Part shown: piece after piece, positions 47,762-57,514 of the stretch
How positions within the stretch are numbered: the first letter of the stretch is position 1
How the letters are laid out: every line of letters starts with the position of its first letter
Origin: Bacteroidota bacterium
Lineage (GTDB): Bacteria; Bacteroidota; Bacteroidia; Flavobacteriales_C; GCA-002722245
Direction of reading: 5' to 3'
Length of the DNA: 64,000 nucleotides
Assembly: GCA_026390935.1 (NCBI GenBank)
Contig: JAPLEZ010000145.1
Location: forward strand, 143,961-207,960
Program-made: the position numbers and the translations under genes
Notes under the pieces: model-generated
What the model saw: only the letters and a program-made list of their open reading frames with translations
Told to the model about the DNA's origin: nothing
The model's database searches: none

Positions 47762-48757
47762 ATGGAACTAGAAAATATAGACGATTTAATTGCAAAAGTG
47801 CTCGCTGGAGAAGCCAGTGAGAAGGAAATTTCTACTCTCAATGCATGGAGAAATGTTTCGGATGAAAACAGAGTTTATGTAACGCAAAGTGAAGAAATTT
47901 TTCATCAGATACACAGTGTGCGTTTGGAGCGTAAAGTGGATGTGAATAGAGCCTGGAAGGACTTAAATGAAAAAATTTCAACTCCCGAAATCAAGAAAAT
48001 TTCGTGGTTCAACAGCAAAACGATCATTAGAATTGCAGCATTATTTATTATTCTTTTAGGTGCAGCCCTAACATTAAAATTGTTGAATCACGACAATGCG
48101 CAAAGTACTATGCAAGTGGTGGCAAGCAACACTAGCGTGTTGGATACTTTGCCAGATGGAAGCACTGTCTTTTTGAACAAAAAAAGTACGATTACTTATT
48201 CATTAAATGCGGATAATATTCGTGAAGTGCACTTGAGCGGTGAAGCATTTTTTAACGTGGTGCACAACAAGGAGCAAGCATTTGAAATTGTAATTGATGG
48301 CGTGAGGGTAAAAGATATCGGCACAGCGTTCAATGTAAAAGCACTACCTGGAAGCAATGAGGTGGAGGTAGTTGTAGAAGAAGGAGAAGTGCAATTTTTC
48401 ACCAATGACAACCAAGGGCTTAATTTGATTAAGGGACAGAAAGCGCAGTACAATTTAAACACGAAATTATTTTCGCAAAGCGTGATCAATGTGAATGAAA
48501 ATGCATTGAGCTATCGTACCAAGGAATTTCATTTTAGCGAAAGCACTTTGAAAGAAGTAGTACAAAAACTGAATGATGTGTATGCTTGCGACATTCGTTT
48601 GTACGACGATAAAATTGCCAATTGTAAAGTGTCGGTGGTTTTTAAAAATGAAGATTTAGAAATGATACTTTCTGTTTTATCCGAAACACTTGATTTAAAA
48701 ATTGAACGAAAAGAAAATCATTTTCTTTTGAAGGGAGAATCCTGTTCGGAAATTTAA
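47762..48757 (+). CDS. FecR-family anti-sigma factor
   Basis: VVASNTSVLDTLPDGSTVFLNKKSTITYSLNADNIREVHLSGEAFFNVVHNKEQAFEIVIDGVRVKDIGTAFNVKA; C-terminal DUF4974-like block. Confidence 0.92.
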   Translation: MELENIDDLIAKVLAGEASEKEISTLNAWRNVSDENRVYVTQSEEIFHQIHSVRLERKVDVNRAWKDLNEKISTPEIKKISWFNSKTIIRIAALFIILLGAALTLKLLNHDNAQSTMQVVASNTSVLDTLPDGSTVFLNKKSTITYSLNADNIREVHLSGEAFFNVVHNKEQAFEIVIDGVRVKDIGTAFNVKALPGSNEVEVVVEEGEVQFFTNDNQGLNLIKGQKAQYNLNTKLFSQSVINVNENALSYRTKEFHFSESTLKEVVQKLNDVYACDIRLYDDKIANCKVSVVFKNEDLEMILSVLSETLDLKIERKENHFLLKGESCSEI

Positions 48758-48760
48758 TTT

Positions 48761-50581
48761 ATGAAGCAGCGCATCGTCCTTCTTTTGCTTGGTTTTTTCT
48801 TGTGTACTCAATCTGCATATGCTGTGGTTCCTGCGTTGGAGCGGGAAGTAAATTTTACTGTAAGCAATGAACCCATTGCAAAAGTTCTTGCAAAAATACA
48901 GGAGCAAACCGATGTAATTTTCTCTTACAATTCTTTATTGCTGAGTAATATTTCTCCGCTTACTTTACAACTCAAACACAAAACCATTCGTGAAGCACTC
49001 ACTTTAATGTTGCCAAAATCGATAGAGTATAAGGCCAAAAACAACTACATCATATTGAAGGAGCAAGTCGTTAAACCGAATGAAAAGAAAAAAGAAATCA
49101 GCGGTTACGTTTATGAAAAGAACACGAACAAAAAAGTAGCCAACGTTACCATTTACGATAAAACCACCTTACAATCGGCAACCACCAACGATTACGGATT
49201 TTATAGCATAAGTGCTGCTAAAGAAGAACAGTGCTTAACGGTGAACAAAGAAAAGTACCGCGATACTTGTGTGGCGCTCACCACGCTGGAAGATTCACAA
49301 CTTGCCAACATTACTATTGATCCTGTTGCCGATACTTTGCAAGAAGATAGCTTGCGATGGAAGTTAGCGCGTGCGGAATTTAACACGCATATCAACAATT
49401 TATTTGTGCGTTCTAAGGCGTATTTCAATATGCTCAATGTGAAAGATAGTTTGTCTCGCGACTTCCAATTGTCACTTCTTCCTTTCGTTGGAACGAATGG
49501 CTTGCTGTCGGGAAATGTGTACAATAAATTTTCTGTCAATGTATTTGGTGGTTATGCTCGTGGAACTAAAGGAGTGGAAGCAGGAGGTTTTTTTAACATC
49601 GACAGGGAGAACATGAAAGGTGCACAATTTGCGGGATTTTTTAACGTGGTGGGTGATACAATGAAGGGAGTGCAGGCGGCAGGGTTTTTTAATGTAACGG
49701 GAAAAGGCGCGCGGGGAATTCAAGGGGCAGGTTTTTTTAATTTAAATTTTGGGGAAGTGAAAGGTGTACAGGGCGCTGGATTTTTAAATGTAAATCGGGA
49801 ATTGTTTAAGGGCCTGCAAATGGCCGGATTCATGAATGTGGGATTAAACAATTTATATGGAGGAACACTTTCTGGGTTGGTAAATTTCACATGGAAAAGT
49901 AATCGTTCTATTGAAGCTGCAGGATTGGTGAACGTTGCCCAATTTGGGGATAACAACATACAACTTGCCGGATTGGCAAACAAAACAACAAAGGGCACAA
50001 CAGCTTTTCAGGCGGCAGGATTACTCAACAGCGCTCACTTTTTAAAAGGAGCGCAAATAGGTGTGATCAACTATGCTGATTCAGCAAGCGGAGTTCCAAT
50101 TGGCTTATTAAGCATTGTAAAAACTGGGGTTCATCAAATTGAAATTTCGGCCGATGAGTGGATGTACGGCAATGTATCTTTGCGAAGTGGAGTGAATGCT
50201 TTCCACAATATTTTTAGCGCTGGTATTAGTCCCAATCAAAATGTATGGCAAGTTGGGTACGGTGTAGGAACTTCGATTAAAATAAAAAATAAATTAAGAG
50301 CTGATGTAAACGTATCGGTGCATCATATCAGCAAAGGAAATTTTTATATAGGCACCAGTGAATGGGGTAAAATTTATCTTGGTTTGGAATACCGTTTTTC
50401 AAAAGGATTGTCGCTTGCTGCGGGTCCTACATTTAATTTTTATTGGTCGGATAAATTGTTGCCCGACTATAACAGCACGTACAGCAGCATAACTCCGTAT
50501 CATTCGTACAATGTTGATTTGGCAAACGATTTCAACTTAAAGGGATGGTATGGTGCACGAGTGGCGCTGAGGGTTTTTTAA
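48761..50581 (+). CDS. STN + carboxypeptidase-regulatory-like domains fused to GxQxAGFxN repeat surface protein
   Basis: STN-like REVNFTVSNEPIAKVLAKIQEQTDVIFSYNS...; ISGYVYEKNTNKKVANVTIYDK; tandem repeats MKGAQFAGFFNVVGDTMKGVQAAGFFNVTGKGARGIQGAGFFNLNFGEVKGVQGAGFLNV; no TonB plug/barrel signature seen. Confidence 0.75.
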   Translation: MKQRIVLLLLGFFLCTQSAYAVVPALEREVNFTVSNEPIAKVLAKIQEQTDVIFSYNSLLLSNISPLTLQLKHKTIREALTLMLPKSIEYKAKNNYIILKEQVVKPNEKKKEISGYVYEKNTNKKVANVTIYDKTTLQSATTNDYGFYSISAAKEEQCLTVNKEKYRDTCVALTTLEDSQLANITIDPVADTLQEDSLRWKLARAEFNTHINNLFVRSKAYFNMLNVKDSLSRDFQLSLLPFVGTNGLLSGNVYNKFSVNVFGGYARGTKGVEAGGFFNIDRENMKGAQFAGFFNVVGDTMKGVQAAGFFNVTGKGARGIQGAGFFNLNFGEVKGVQGAGFLNVNRELFKGLQMAGFMNVGLNNLYGGTLSGLVNFTWKSNRSIEAAGLVNVAQFGDNNIQLAGLANKTTKGTTAFQAAGLLNSAHFLKGAQIGVINYADSASGVPIGLLSIVKTGVHQIEISADEWMYGNVSLRSGVNAFHNIFSAGISPNQNVWQVGYGVGTSIKIKNKLRADVNVSVHHISKGNFYIGTSEWGKIYLGLEYRFSKGLSLAAGPTFNFYWSDKLLPDYNSTYSSITPYHSYNVDLANDFNLKGWYGARVALRVF

Positions 50582-50613
50582 ATAACATTCTAAAAGTAGT
50601 TAGGAGTGCGATG

Positions 50614-50720
50614 TAAAGGGCGATAGATCCTTCCTTCGTCAGGAGGACAAATGTGAACCACACTCGGCAGGAAATGCCCGCTAATGTCCTCCTGACGAAG
50701 GAAGGATCTATCGCCCTTTA
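50614..50720. repeat. REPIN-like element, arm family A, copy 1
   Basis: taaagggcgatagatccttccttcgtcaggaggaca-[aatgtgaaccacactcggcaggaaatgcccgctaa]-tgtcctcctgacgaaggaaggatctatcgcccttta. Confidence 0.85.
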
Positions 50721-50775
50721 AATAATACTGCTCCTGCTTAATCGCGCTTCTTTTTAAAATATTTTTTTCGGGAGT

Positions 50776-50803
50776 AGGGGTAAGTTCTTTTTATGTTGTC
50801 TTA
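50776..50803 (+). promoter_or_regulatory. Candidate ECF promoter (copy 1 of the duplication)
   Basis: aggggta agttctttttatgtt gtctta. Confidence 0.6.
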
Positions 50804-50904
50804 AAGCAAAACATAAAAATTATGAAACATTTAAAACTACTTTTCACCATTGTCTTTTTCAATCTCTCTTTATTTTGTTTTGCTCAAGAGCTTTTTTCTG
50901 GAGT

Positions 50905-50932
50905 AGGGGTATGTCCTTTTTATGTTGTCTTA
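50905..50932 (+). promoter_or_regulatory. Candidate ECF promoter (copy 2 of the duplication)
   Basis: aggggta tgtcctttttatgtt gtctta. Confidence 0.6.
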
Positions 50933-50950
50933 AAGCAAAACATAAAAATT

Positions 50951-52078
50951 ATGAAACATTTAAAACTACTTTTCACCATTGTCTTTTTCAATCTCTCTTT
51001 ATTTTGTTTTGCTCAAGAGCAAGACAGCGCAGCGGAAAAGCAAAGAGATTTTCAACTCACGTTCGTTACTCCTATGGGAACCAATGGAGTGGAGTCGCAC
51101 AAAACAATTAATAAATTATCCGTCAATATTTTGGCTGGTGTAGCCAAGGGAGTGAATGGTATTGAGCTGGGCGGATTCAGCAATGTAATTTTGCAAGATG
51201 TACATGGAATTCAGGCTTCGGGCTTCAGCAATGTTGTGCTAGGAAAGGTGCAGGGAGCGCAGTTTTCTGGATATGTCAATTTTAATAAAGACAGTTTAAC
51301 AGGCGCACAATTTTCGGGATTTACCAACGTGAATTTAGGAAATACCAAAGGTGCGCAACTCACTGGTTTTGCTAATTACAATCGTAAAAATTTAGTCGGA
51401 CTGCAAGGTAGTGGATTTACCAATGTGAATTTGGGTACCTTGAAAGGCGCTCAACTAGCGGGTTTTGCCAACATTAATTCGGGTGATGTTGATGGCTTGC
51501 AGGCGAGTGGATTTATCAATTATGCGCGCAAAGTAAAAGGTGCACAATTGGGCTTTATCAATATAGCGGATTCAGTGGATGGCGCGTCAATAGGATTTCT
51601 TAGCATAGTAAAAAAGGGAATGCATCAAGTGGAATTGTCGGCCGATGAATTGTTTTACGGTAACGTTGCAGTAAGAACAGGAACCCATTTATTTCATAAT
51701 ATTTTTAGCGTTGGAGCGGCATCTAATTCGTCGGGTTTATTGTGGCACGTTGGATATGGAATAGGTACTTCTTTTCGTATCAACGATAAAATTCGCAGCG
51801 ATTTAACTCTTTCTACACAGCACGTGAGCAAAGGGTTATTTCATTTCGGCACCAGTGAATTGTACAAAGTTTACCTTGGTGTGGAATATCGTTTAGCGCC
51901 TAAAATCAGTATTGCTGCGGGACCAACCTTTAACTTGTTTGTGAGTGATGCTTTGCTTCCTGAATATACTGGAATTTATGATGGCATTGCTCCCTATTCC
52001 ATTTTGAATGAAACCAACAGCAATGGCTTCAATGTGAAGGCATGGGTTGGCGGAAAAGTCGCCTTTCGCTTTTTGTAA
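50951..52078 (+). CDS. GxQxAGFxN repeat surface protein, paralog of the C-terminal part of 48761-50581
   Basis: MKHLKLLFTIVFFNLSLFCFAQEQDSAAEKQRDFQLTFVTPMGTNGVESHKTINKLSVNILAGVAKGVNGIELGGFSNV...; ORF track starts at the duplicated upstream ATG 50822, in frame. Confidence 0.75.
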   Translation: MKHLKLLFTIVFFNLSLFCFAQEQDSAAEKQRDFQLTFVTPMGTNGVESHKTINKLSVNILAGVAKGVNGIELGGFSNVILQDVHGIQASGFSNVVLGKVQGAQFSGYVNFNKDSLTGAQFSGFTNVNLGNTKGAQLTGFANYNRKNLVGLQGSGFTNVNLGTLKGAQLAGFANINSGDVDGLQASGFINYARKVKGAQLGFINIADSVDGASIGFLSIVKKGMHQVELSADELFYGNVAVRTGTHLFHNIFSVGAASNSSGLLWHVGYGIGTSFRINDKIRSDLTLSTQHVSKGLFHFGTSELYKVYLGVEYRLAPKISIAAGPTFNLFVSDALLPEYTGIYDGIAPYSILNETNSNGFNVKAWVGGKVAFRFL

Positions 52079-52108
52079 AATCAATATTCATAACTAAAAT
52101 CATATACA

Positions 52109-52837
52109 ATGAAAAACTTAAAAACACTGTTAATAGCTACGGCTTCTGCACTAATTTTTTTTCAATCCTGTTCTCCTGATGGTGCCTGGGCAATCAAAGG
52201 AGAAGGTGCGCAAATCACCGAAACAAAAGATCTTTCCAACTTTGATGCTATTGAGTTAGAAATAGATGCGGATGTCATTTATGTGCAGGACAGCGTGTAT
52301 AAAGTAGAGATAAAAGCGCAGCAAAATATACTCGCTATAATGGAAGTGGAAGTGGAAGGAAATGAATTGCAACTGGATTTCCGCAGAAATGTATGGAAGC
52401 ACGATGGGATTGAAATCATTGTGCATTCGCCGCATTTGAAAGCCATGACAATTAATGGAAGTGGAAATGTGAATGTGACTGATACAATAGAAGAAACAAG
52501 CCTGGAGCTTTTAATTACTGGATCTGGAAACATAAAAATAGCGGCGCTTTCTTTGCAAAGTTTAGATGCAAAAATAACTGGTTCAGGAAATGTGACTGTT
52601 GATGGCGGAGTTTGTAGCAGTGAATATTTGACTGTTACTGGTTCAGGAAATATGGACATGGTTATGCTTAGTGCGCAGTCGGCCGATGTTAAAATTACTG
52701 GGTCTGGCGAAGTGTCGGTGGCTGCATCAAACGTTCTTAAAGTGGACGTGTCGGGAAGCGGAAATGTGAAGTACAAAGGAAATCCTTCCATTAGCAAAGA
52801 TATTAGTGGATCGGGAGATCTTATTCACTTGAATTAA
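52109..52837 (+). CDS. Head-GIN (DUF2807) domain lipoprotein
   Basis: FFQSCSPDGAWAIKGEGAQITETKDLSNFDAIELEIDADVIYVQDSVYKVEIKAQQNIL; repeated xxGSGNVxV motifs. Confidence 0.88.
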   Translation: MKNLKTLLIATASALIFFQSCSPDGAWAIKGEGAQITETKDLSNFDAIELEIDADVIYVQDSVYKVEIKAQQNILAIMEVEVEGNELQLDFRRNVWKHDGIEIIVHSPHLKAMTINGSGNVNVTDTIEETSLELLITGSGNIKIAALSLQSLDAKITGSGNVTVDGGVCSSEYLTVTGSGNMDMVMLSAQSADVKITGSGEVSVAASNVLKVDVSGSGNVKYKGNPSISKDISGSGDLIHLN

Positions 52838-52843
52838 TTGAAG

Positions 52844-52873
52844 AAGCGCCCGAAATTTTTCGGGCGCTTTTTT
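52844..52873 (+). terminator. Rho-independent terminator
   Basis: aagcgcccgaaatttttcgggcgctttttt. Confidence 0.9.
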
Positions 52874-52975
52874 AACTCGATCAGTAATCATGACCCTCAA
52901 TTCTTTCAAAATCAATTTAGTTGACCTGTATTGCAATATCTCTTATTTTCGCAGCGCAACACACAACTAACTTGT

Positions 52976-55081
52976 ATGAAAAAATTATTATTCCTTGCCT
53001 GTTTGGCAGCGACTCTTCAATTGAGCGCATCTTCTTTTATTATTAGTAAGCAAGCTTCCGACACCACAGTGTGTTTGGGTTCTTCAGCTTCTTTTTCAGT
53101 AGAAGTCAGCAGCACCGATTCCGTTATCTATAACTGGGAAATCGACAGAGGAAGTGGTTTTATAGTTCTTTCTGGAACGGTATATTCAGGCCTAACTACA
53201 AAAACACTTTCTATCAATGCGGTGTTGGATTCTATTAAGACGTATAAATTTCGTTGTGTAGTGAACGATACCATAGGCGATACTTTGCAAAGCACGCAGT
53301 GCCAATTCAAAATCCCAGCCGGAATTTCAAAAATCAGTCAAACAGAATATACTATTTATTGCCAGGAAACCATCGACACGATGAGCATTACTGCTACTGG
53401 TGTAGTGAGCTATCAATGGAAGTGGGATAATGGTTCGGGTTTTGTAAACATGATGGATGACGCCGATTACAGTGGAACAAATACACGAAAGCTTACTTTA
53501 AAAAATCCGAATTCGGCAATGAATAACTACAAATACAAATGTATGCTTACCTCTGCCTGTGGATTGCAGGACAGCTCCAATACTATAAATTTCACGGGAG
53601 TTACTACCTGTTATTTTTCTTCGGATCCAACAGACGTGACCATGTGTTCATCCAGCGGCGTTTCCAAGCAATTTAGTTGTGGAATGTATGGTCCGCACTT
53701 TTCTGCCCGATGGCAAGTGGATTCAGCAGGCACAGGTTTCAGAGATATTTCCAACAGTGATCCTCTATATTTTTCACCTCACAATGGAAATGGCTTGGCA
53801 ATGAAAGGCAATCCGCCAAGTTATATGGACGGCAATAAATACCGCTGTGTGATGGTGAGTATTTGTAGTGAAGATATATTTTCTGGTGAAGCTACTTTGC
53901 ATGTTGGGTCTTCAACCATTCCGGTGACATCACAACCAAAAAGTGTAACTGCACTTACCAATTCTGATGCAACATTTTCTATTGCGCACACAGGTACAAA
54001 TGTGAGTTATCAATGGCAAGTGAACACTGGTGGCGGCTTTGCTGATATTACCAATAATGCTACGTATCAAGGCGCAACGAGTGCGACTTTAAAGGTGACA
54101 AACGTTAGCAATTCACTCAACGGATATTCGTACAGATGCAAATTGTCGAACACCTGTGCATCCACAGTTACCAGCTCAACGGCAACATTGAGTGTTTTCG
54201 ATTTTAAAATTTGTATGGTGACAATTGAGGATGAAAAAAATCAAATTGTTTTTCAAAAACCAACGAACATGACAACGGTGGATTCTTTCTTTATTTACCG
54301 AGAAGGAACAGTTACCGATCAGTTTGATTTGATAGGAAAATTATTGAGCACAGATTACAGTGCTTTTATCGATGCAACTTCAAAGCCACGCCAGCAGGCC
54401 GAAATTTACAGAATGGCCATTAAGTTTAAAGACGGATCATTGTCCACTATGACCACTCCTCATCAAACGATGTTGCTCACCACTAACCGTGGAGTGAACA
54501 ACTCTACCTGGAATTTAATTTGGAACAAGTACACCGGAATTTCAGTGGCAAGTTATGATATTTACAGAGGGGTTGATTCTACAGCATTGTCTTATTTGGC
54601 AACGGTTTCAGGAAGCAACAGTATTTTCACCGATAATGCAGCTCCAGCGGGAGATATCTATTACCAAATTGTAATTTTAGGCAACACATGTACGCCTGCG
54701 CAAGGCGGACCAGTACCTGCCGGAGTTCCTCATGCCTTAGGAGGAGCAAGCTATACGGCCATTAAATCCAACATCAATCGCACTAAAGATACTGCAAGTG
54801 TTGTAACAGGAATGCTATCTCTTCCTACAGCAGATTTTCAGATTTACCCTAATCCAAGCAGTGGAAATTTCACTATTGATGTCAATGCCAGCACTTCTGT
54901 TTTAGCTACTATTTCGATAACTAATGTTTTGGGTGAAACAGTATTCAGTCAGCAGCAAATGTTGAATGGGGAACAAAAAATTCCTGTAGCATTAGGCGTT
55001 ATATCACATGGAATGTATTTGGTTAAAATACAAAGTGGTGATGCATTGATCAGCAAAAGAATATTGATCAATCAAAAGTAA
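52976..55081 (+). CDS. Ig-like T9SS type A secreted protein
   Basis: Signal peptide from ATG 52976 (MKKLLFLACLAATLQLSAS); Ig-like VTSQPKSVTALTNSDATFSIAHTGTNVSYQWQVNTGGGFADITNNATYQGATSATLKVTNV; C-terminal FQIYPNPSSGNFTIDVN. Confidence 0.82.
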   Translation: MKKLLFLACLAATLQLSASSFIISKQASDTTVCLGSSASFSVEVSSTDSVIYNWEIDRGSGFIVLSGTVYSGLTTKTLSINAVLDSIKTYKFRCVVNDTIGDTLQSTQCQFKIPAGISKISQTEYTIYCQETIDTMSITATGVVSYQWKWDNGSGFVNMMDDADYSGTNTRKLTLKNPNSAMNNYKYKCMLTSACGLQDSSNTINFTGVTTCYFSSDPTDVTMCSSSGVSKQFSCGMYGPHFSARWQVDSAGTGFRDISNSDPLYFSPHNGNGLAMKGNPPSYMDGNKYRCVMVSICSEDIFSGEATLHVGSSTIPVTSQPKSVTALTNSDATFSIAHTGTNVSYQWQVNTGGGFADITNNATYQGATSATLKVTNVSNSLNGYSYRCKLSNTCASTVTSSTATLSVFDFKICMVTIEDEKNQIVFQKPTNMTTVDSFFIYREGTVTDQFDLIGKLLSTDYSAFIDATSKPRQQAEIYRMAIKFKDGSLSTMTTPHQTMLLTTNRGVNNSTWNLIWNKYTGISVASYDIYRGVDSTALSYLATVSGSNSIFTDNAAPAGDIYYQIVILGNTCTPAQGGPVPAGVPHALGGASYTAIKSNINRTKDTASVVTGMLSLPTADFQIYPNPSSGNFTIDVNASTSVLATISITNVLGETVFSQQQMLNGEQKIPVALGVISHGMYLVKIQSGDALISKRILINQK

Positions 55082-55096
55082 ATAGCTGAGCGAATT

Positions 55097-57022
55097 TTAA
55101 TAGTTAAACTCCCAAGCGGTTTTGTACGCAGAAATACTATCTGCATAGTCCAAAAAGTCTTTGTAAAACTGGTGGTTGGCCAAAGTTCCACTATCGCCAA
55201 TCACCACTAATTTTTTCTTTGCGCGGGTCAGCGCTACGTTCATCCTGCGGATATCGCTAAGGAAGCCAATGTCGCGCATATCGTTGCTGCGCACGAGAGA
55301 AATGTAAATGATGTCGCGTTCTTGTCCCTGAAATCCATCAATGGTTTTAATGGCGATGTTAGCAGGAAATGCTTTTAATTCTTCATCTTCCGAGATCAAT
55401 TGCGTGAGGTAGTTCACTTGCTCTTTGTAAGGAGAAATAATGCCTATGCTTAATTTTTTTTCGGGTGTGTGATTTTGAAAAAATTCTTGCAAAAGCATTT
55501 TCAAATGTTTGATCAGCAACACCGCTTCTTCGGGATTGGATGTACTTAAACTTTCTGGATTTAGCACTTCCGTATATCCGCAACCGGCAGTGTCGATAAA
55601 GTCTACAGGGGTATTGAGGAAAGTTTCGTCTTCGTTAAAACTCAGCGTGTTTTGTTTTACAGAATCATCGGCAATCAAATTTGAAGCATAAAATTTTTTG
55701 TTGGAAAAATTCATGATGTGTTCGTGCATGCGGTATTGTGTGTTGAGCATCACCGCTACATTTTCAATGTTCATGCAATGTTCAAACAAGGTTTCTTTGA
55801 GTCCTTGTGCCTCTGCAATTTTCGATTTTACTGTTGGTGGTAACTGACAATGATCACCAGCGAAAATTACGCGCGAAGATCGTGTAATAGGAATCCAGCA
55901 CATGGGCTCTAAAGCTTGTGCCGCCTCATCAATAAACAAAGTTGTGAAATGACGGTTGCGCATCATTTTGCCCGATGACACCACGGGAGTACACGCAATC
56001 ACCTGTGCTTTTTCAAATTGCGATTCAATAATGTAATCTTCTAAATTGTTGGCATCACGCAGGATTTGCTTGGCCTGCTGGTAAAACAATTGTTTTTGTT
56101 CTCTTTCATCGCGATTAAAAACGCGCTTGTATTTTCCTGCCATGCGAAAATATTCTTCGGCAGTTTTTCTAAAGTTTTTTAATTCTTTGTAGGATTCGTG
56201 TGCTGCAATTTTTGCATCTAAAGTGTTCATTAAAACTTCTTCGGAAATACGCGCCGGATTGCCTAAACGCAAAACGGAAATTCCTTCTCGATGCAATTTT
56301 TCCGTTAGCAAATCCACAGCGGTATTGCTGGAACTGCACACCAAAACCTGAGATTCATTTTTTAAAGTTTCGCGGATGGCCTGCACAAGTGTAGTTGTTT
56401 TACCCGTTCCAGGCGGTCCGTGAATAATGGCAATGTCTTTAGCCGACAAAATTTTATTGACTGCTTCATTTTGCGATGCGTTCAAGCGAGGAAGATGCAC
56501 CGGCTGAATTTTTTCAAATGCAGGATTCTTTTTCCCCAACATTACATCACGCAATTGTGCTAGTCGGTTGCCCGATGCAGAAATCACTTTTTCCATCGCA
56601 ATATTCATTTCGCGATAACTGCTTTCGTCAAATAAAATATTCATTCCCAGTTTGCCTTCTTCGCACCAATCGGGCAATTCATCAACTGTTGTAGACAAGC
56701 GGATTTTATTTGGACCAAGAATTTTTACTGTTCCAACCAGAGGGTCAACATCATTGTGTTTATTGGAAAAAAGTGCTGCTTGTTTTCCTCCTGAGAATTG
56801 ATGTGGTTCATTGAAATTGCTTGTTCTTTCAATGTCGAGGTACAAGTATTCTCCCAAACCTACCTCTACATTGCTGATCACTATTGGATACCACGTAACG
56901 CCGTTTTCCTTTCGGTAGTTGATGTTGTTGCGTGAAAAATGTTGTTGGTATTGCGCGAAGTCTTCGTCGCGTTCAATCTTCAATAATTTTACCAGATGTA
57001 ATAAGCGGTCAAGTCCTTCCAT
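55097..57022 (-). CDS. SF1B superfamily helicase (UPF1/IGHMBP2-like AAA domain)
   Basis: IIHGPPGTGKTTTLVQAIRETL; LFIDEAAQALEPMCWIPI; VIFAGDHCQLPPTV; LNTQYRMHEHIMNFSNKKFY; TIDGFQGQERDIIYISLVRSN; DIRRMNVALTRAKKKLVVIGD. Confidence 0.93.
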   Translation of the reverse strand: MEGLDRLLHLVKLLKIERDEDFAQYQQHFSRNNINYRKENGVTWYPIVISNVEVGLGEYLYLDIERTSNFNEPHQFSGGKQAALFSNKHNDVDPLVGTVKILGPNKIRLSTTVDELPDWCEEGKLGMNILFDESSYREMNIAMEKVISASGNRLAQLRDVMLGKKNPAFEKIQPVHLPRLNASQNEAVNKILSAKDIAIIHGPPGTGKTTTLVQAIRETLKNESQVLVCSSSNTAVDLLTEKLHREGISVLRLGNPARISEEVLMNTLDAKIAAHESYKELKNFRKTAEEYFRMAGKYKRVFNRDEREQKQLFYQQAKQILRDANNLEDYIIESQFEKAQVIACTPVVSSGKMMRNRHFTTLFIDEAAQALEPMCWIPITRSSRVIFAGDHCQLPPTVKSKIAEAQGLKETLFEHCMNIENVAVMLNTQYRMHEHIMNFSNKKFYASNLIADDSVKQNTLSFNEDETFLNTPVDFIDTAGCGYTEVLNPESLSTSNPEEAVLLIKHLKMLLQEFFQNHTPEKKLSIGIISPYKEQVNYLTQLISEDEELKAFPANIAIKTIDGFQGQERDIIYISLVRSNDMRDIGFLSDIRRMNVALTRAKKKLVVIGDSGTLANHQFYKDFLDYADSISAYKTAWEFNY

Positions 57023-57153
57023 TGCAGTAAAAATAGAAATTAAAGTAGATATCTATTTTGCGTATTAAATATCAATGCGATATGAAATCAGGAATTTTCA
57101 TGGTCTCACACAACTTCTTGATTGTTTATGCGTCTTCTGAAAAACCCTCTGTT

Positions 57154-57513
57154 ATGAAGAATACAATTAAATTATCACTAGCGCTATTAGTAGTAAGCTC
57201 TGTTTTTATGGTGTCATGTAGTAAGACTTCCACAGCCACTACGACTGACTGTACTGGCGTTGCGCCAACGTACAATGCAGATATTAAAGCTATCATGACG
57301 GCAAACTGCACCTTATCAGGATGTCATAATTCATCTGCTGCTGGTGGTTATAATCTTACTACTTATGAGGCTTGTAAGAATGCAAAAGATAAAATTGTAG
57401 GTTCAGTTCAACATGTTTCAGGCTATCAGGCAATGCCTCAAGGTAGTGGAAAACTGGATGATTCTACTATCACGAAAATCTTTTGCTGGGCCCAAAATGG
57501 CTGCATGCAATAA
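57154..57513 (+). CDS. Cytochrome c-like lipoprotein with CX4CH motif
   Basis: Lipobox VFMVSCSKT; YNADIKAIMTANCTLSGCHNSSAAGGYNLTTYEACKNAKDKIVGSV...MPQGSGKLDDSTITKIFCWAQNG. Confidence 0.75.
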   Translation: MKNTIKLSLALLVVSSVFMVSCSKTSTATTTDCTGVAPTYNADIKAIMTANCTLSGCHNSSAAGGYNLTTYEACKNAKDKIVGSVQHVSGYQAMPQGSGKLDDSTITKIFCWAQNGCMQ

Positions 57514-57514
57514 T

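Larger units (their letters stand above)
50762..51019 (+). repeat. 129-bp direct tandem duplication spanning promoter and signal-peptide coding sequence
   Basis: Two copies offset by exactly 129 nt (ATGs 50822 and 50951); about 3 mismatches seen, all in the upstream part. Confidence 0.9.

Noticed and set aside
49560-50000. Regular ~60-bp periodicity considered as a CRISPR or DNA-level repeat array
   Set aside because: Periodicity comes from protein repeats (KGxQxAGFxN) with diverged codons inside an intact ORF; no CRISPR arrays or cas genes seen.
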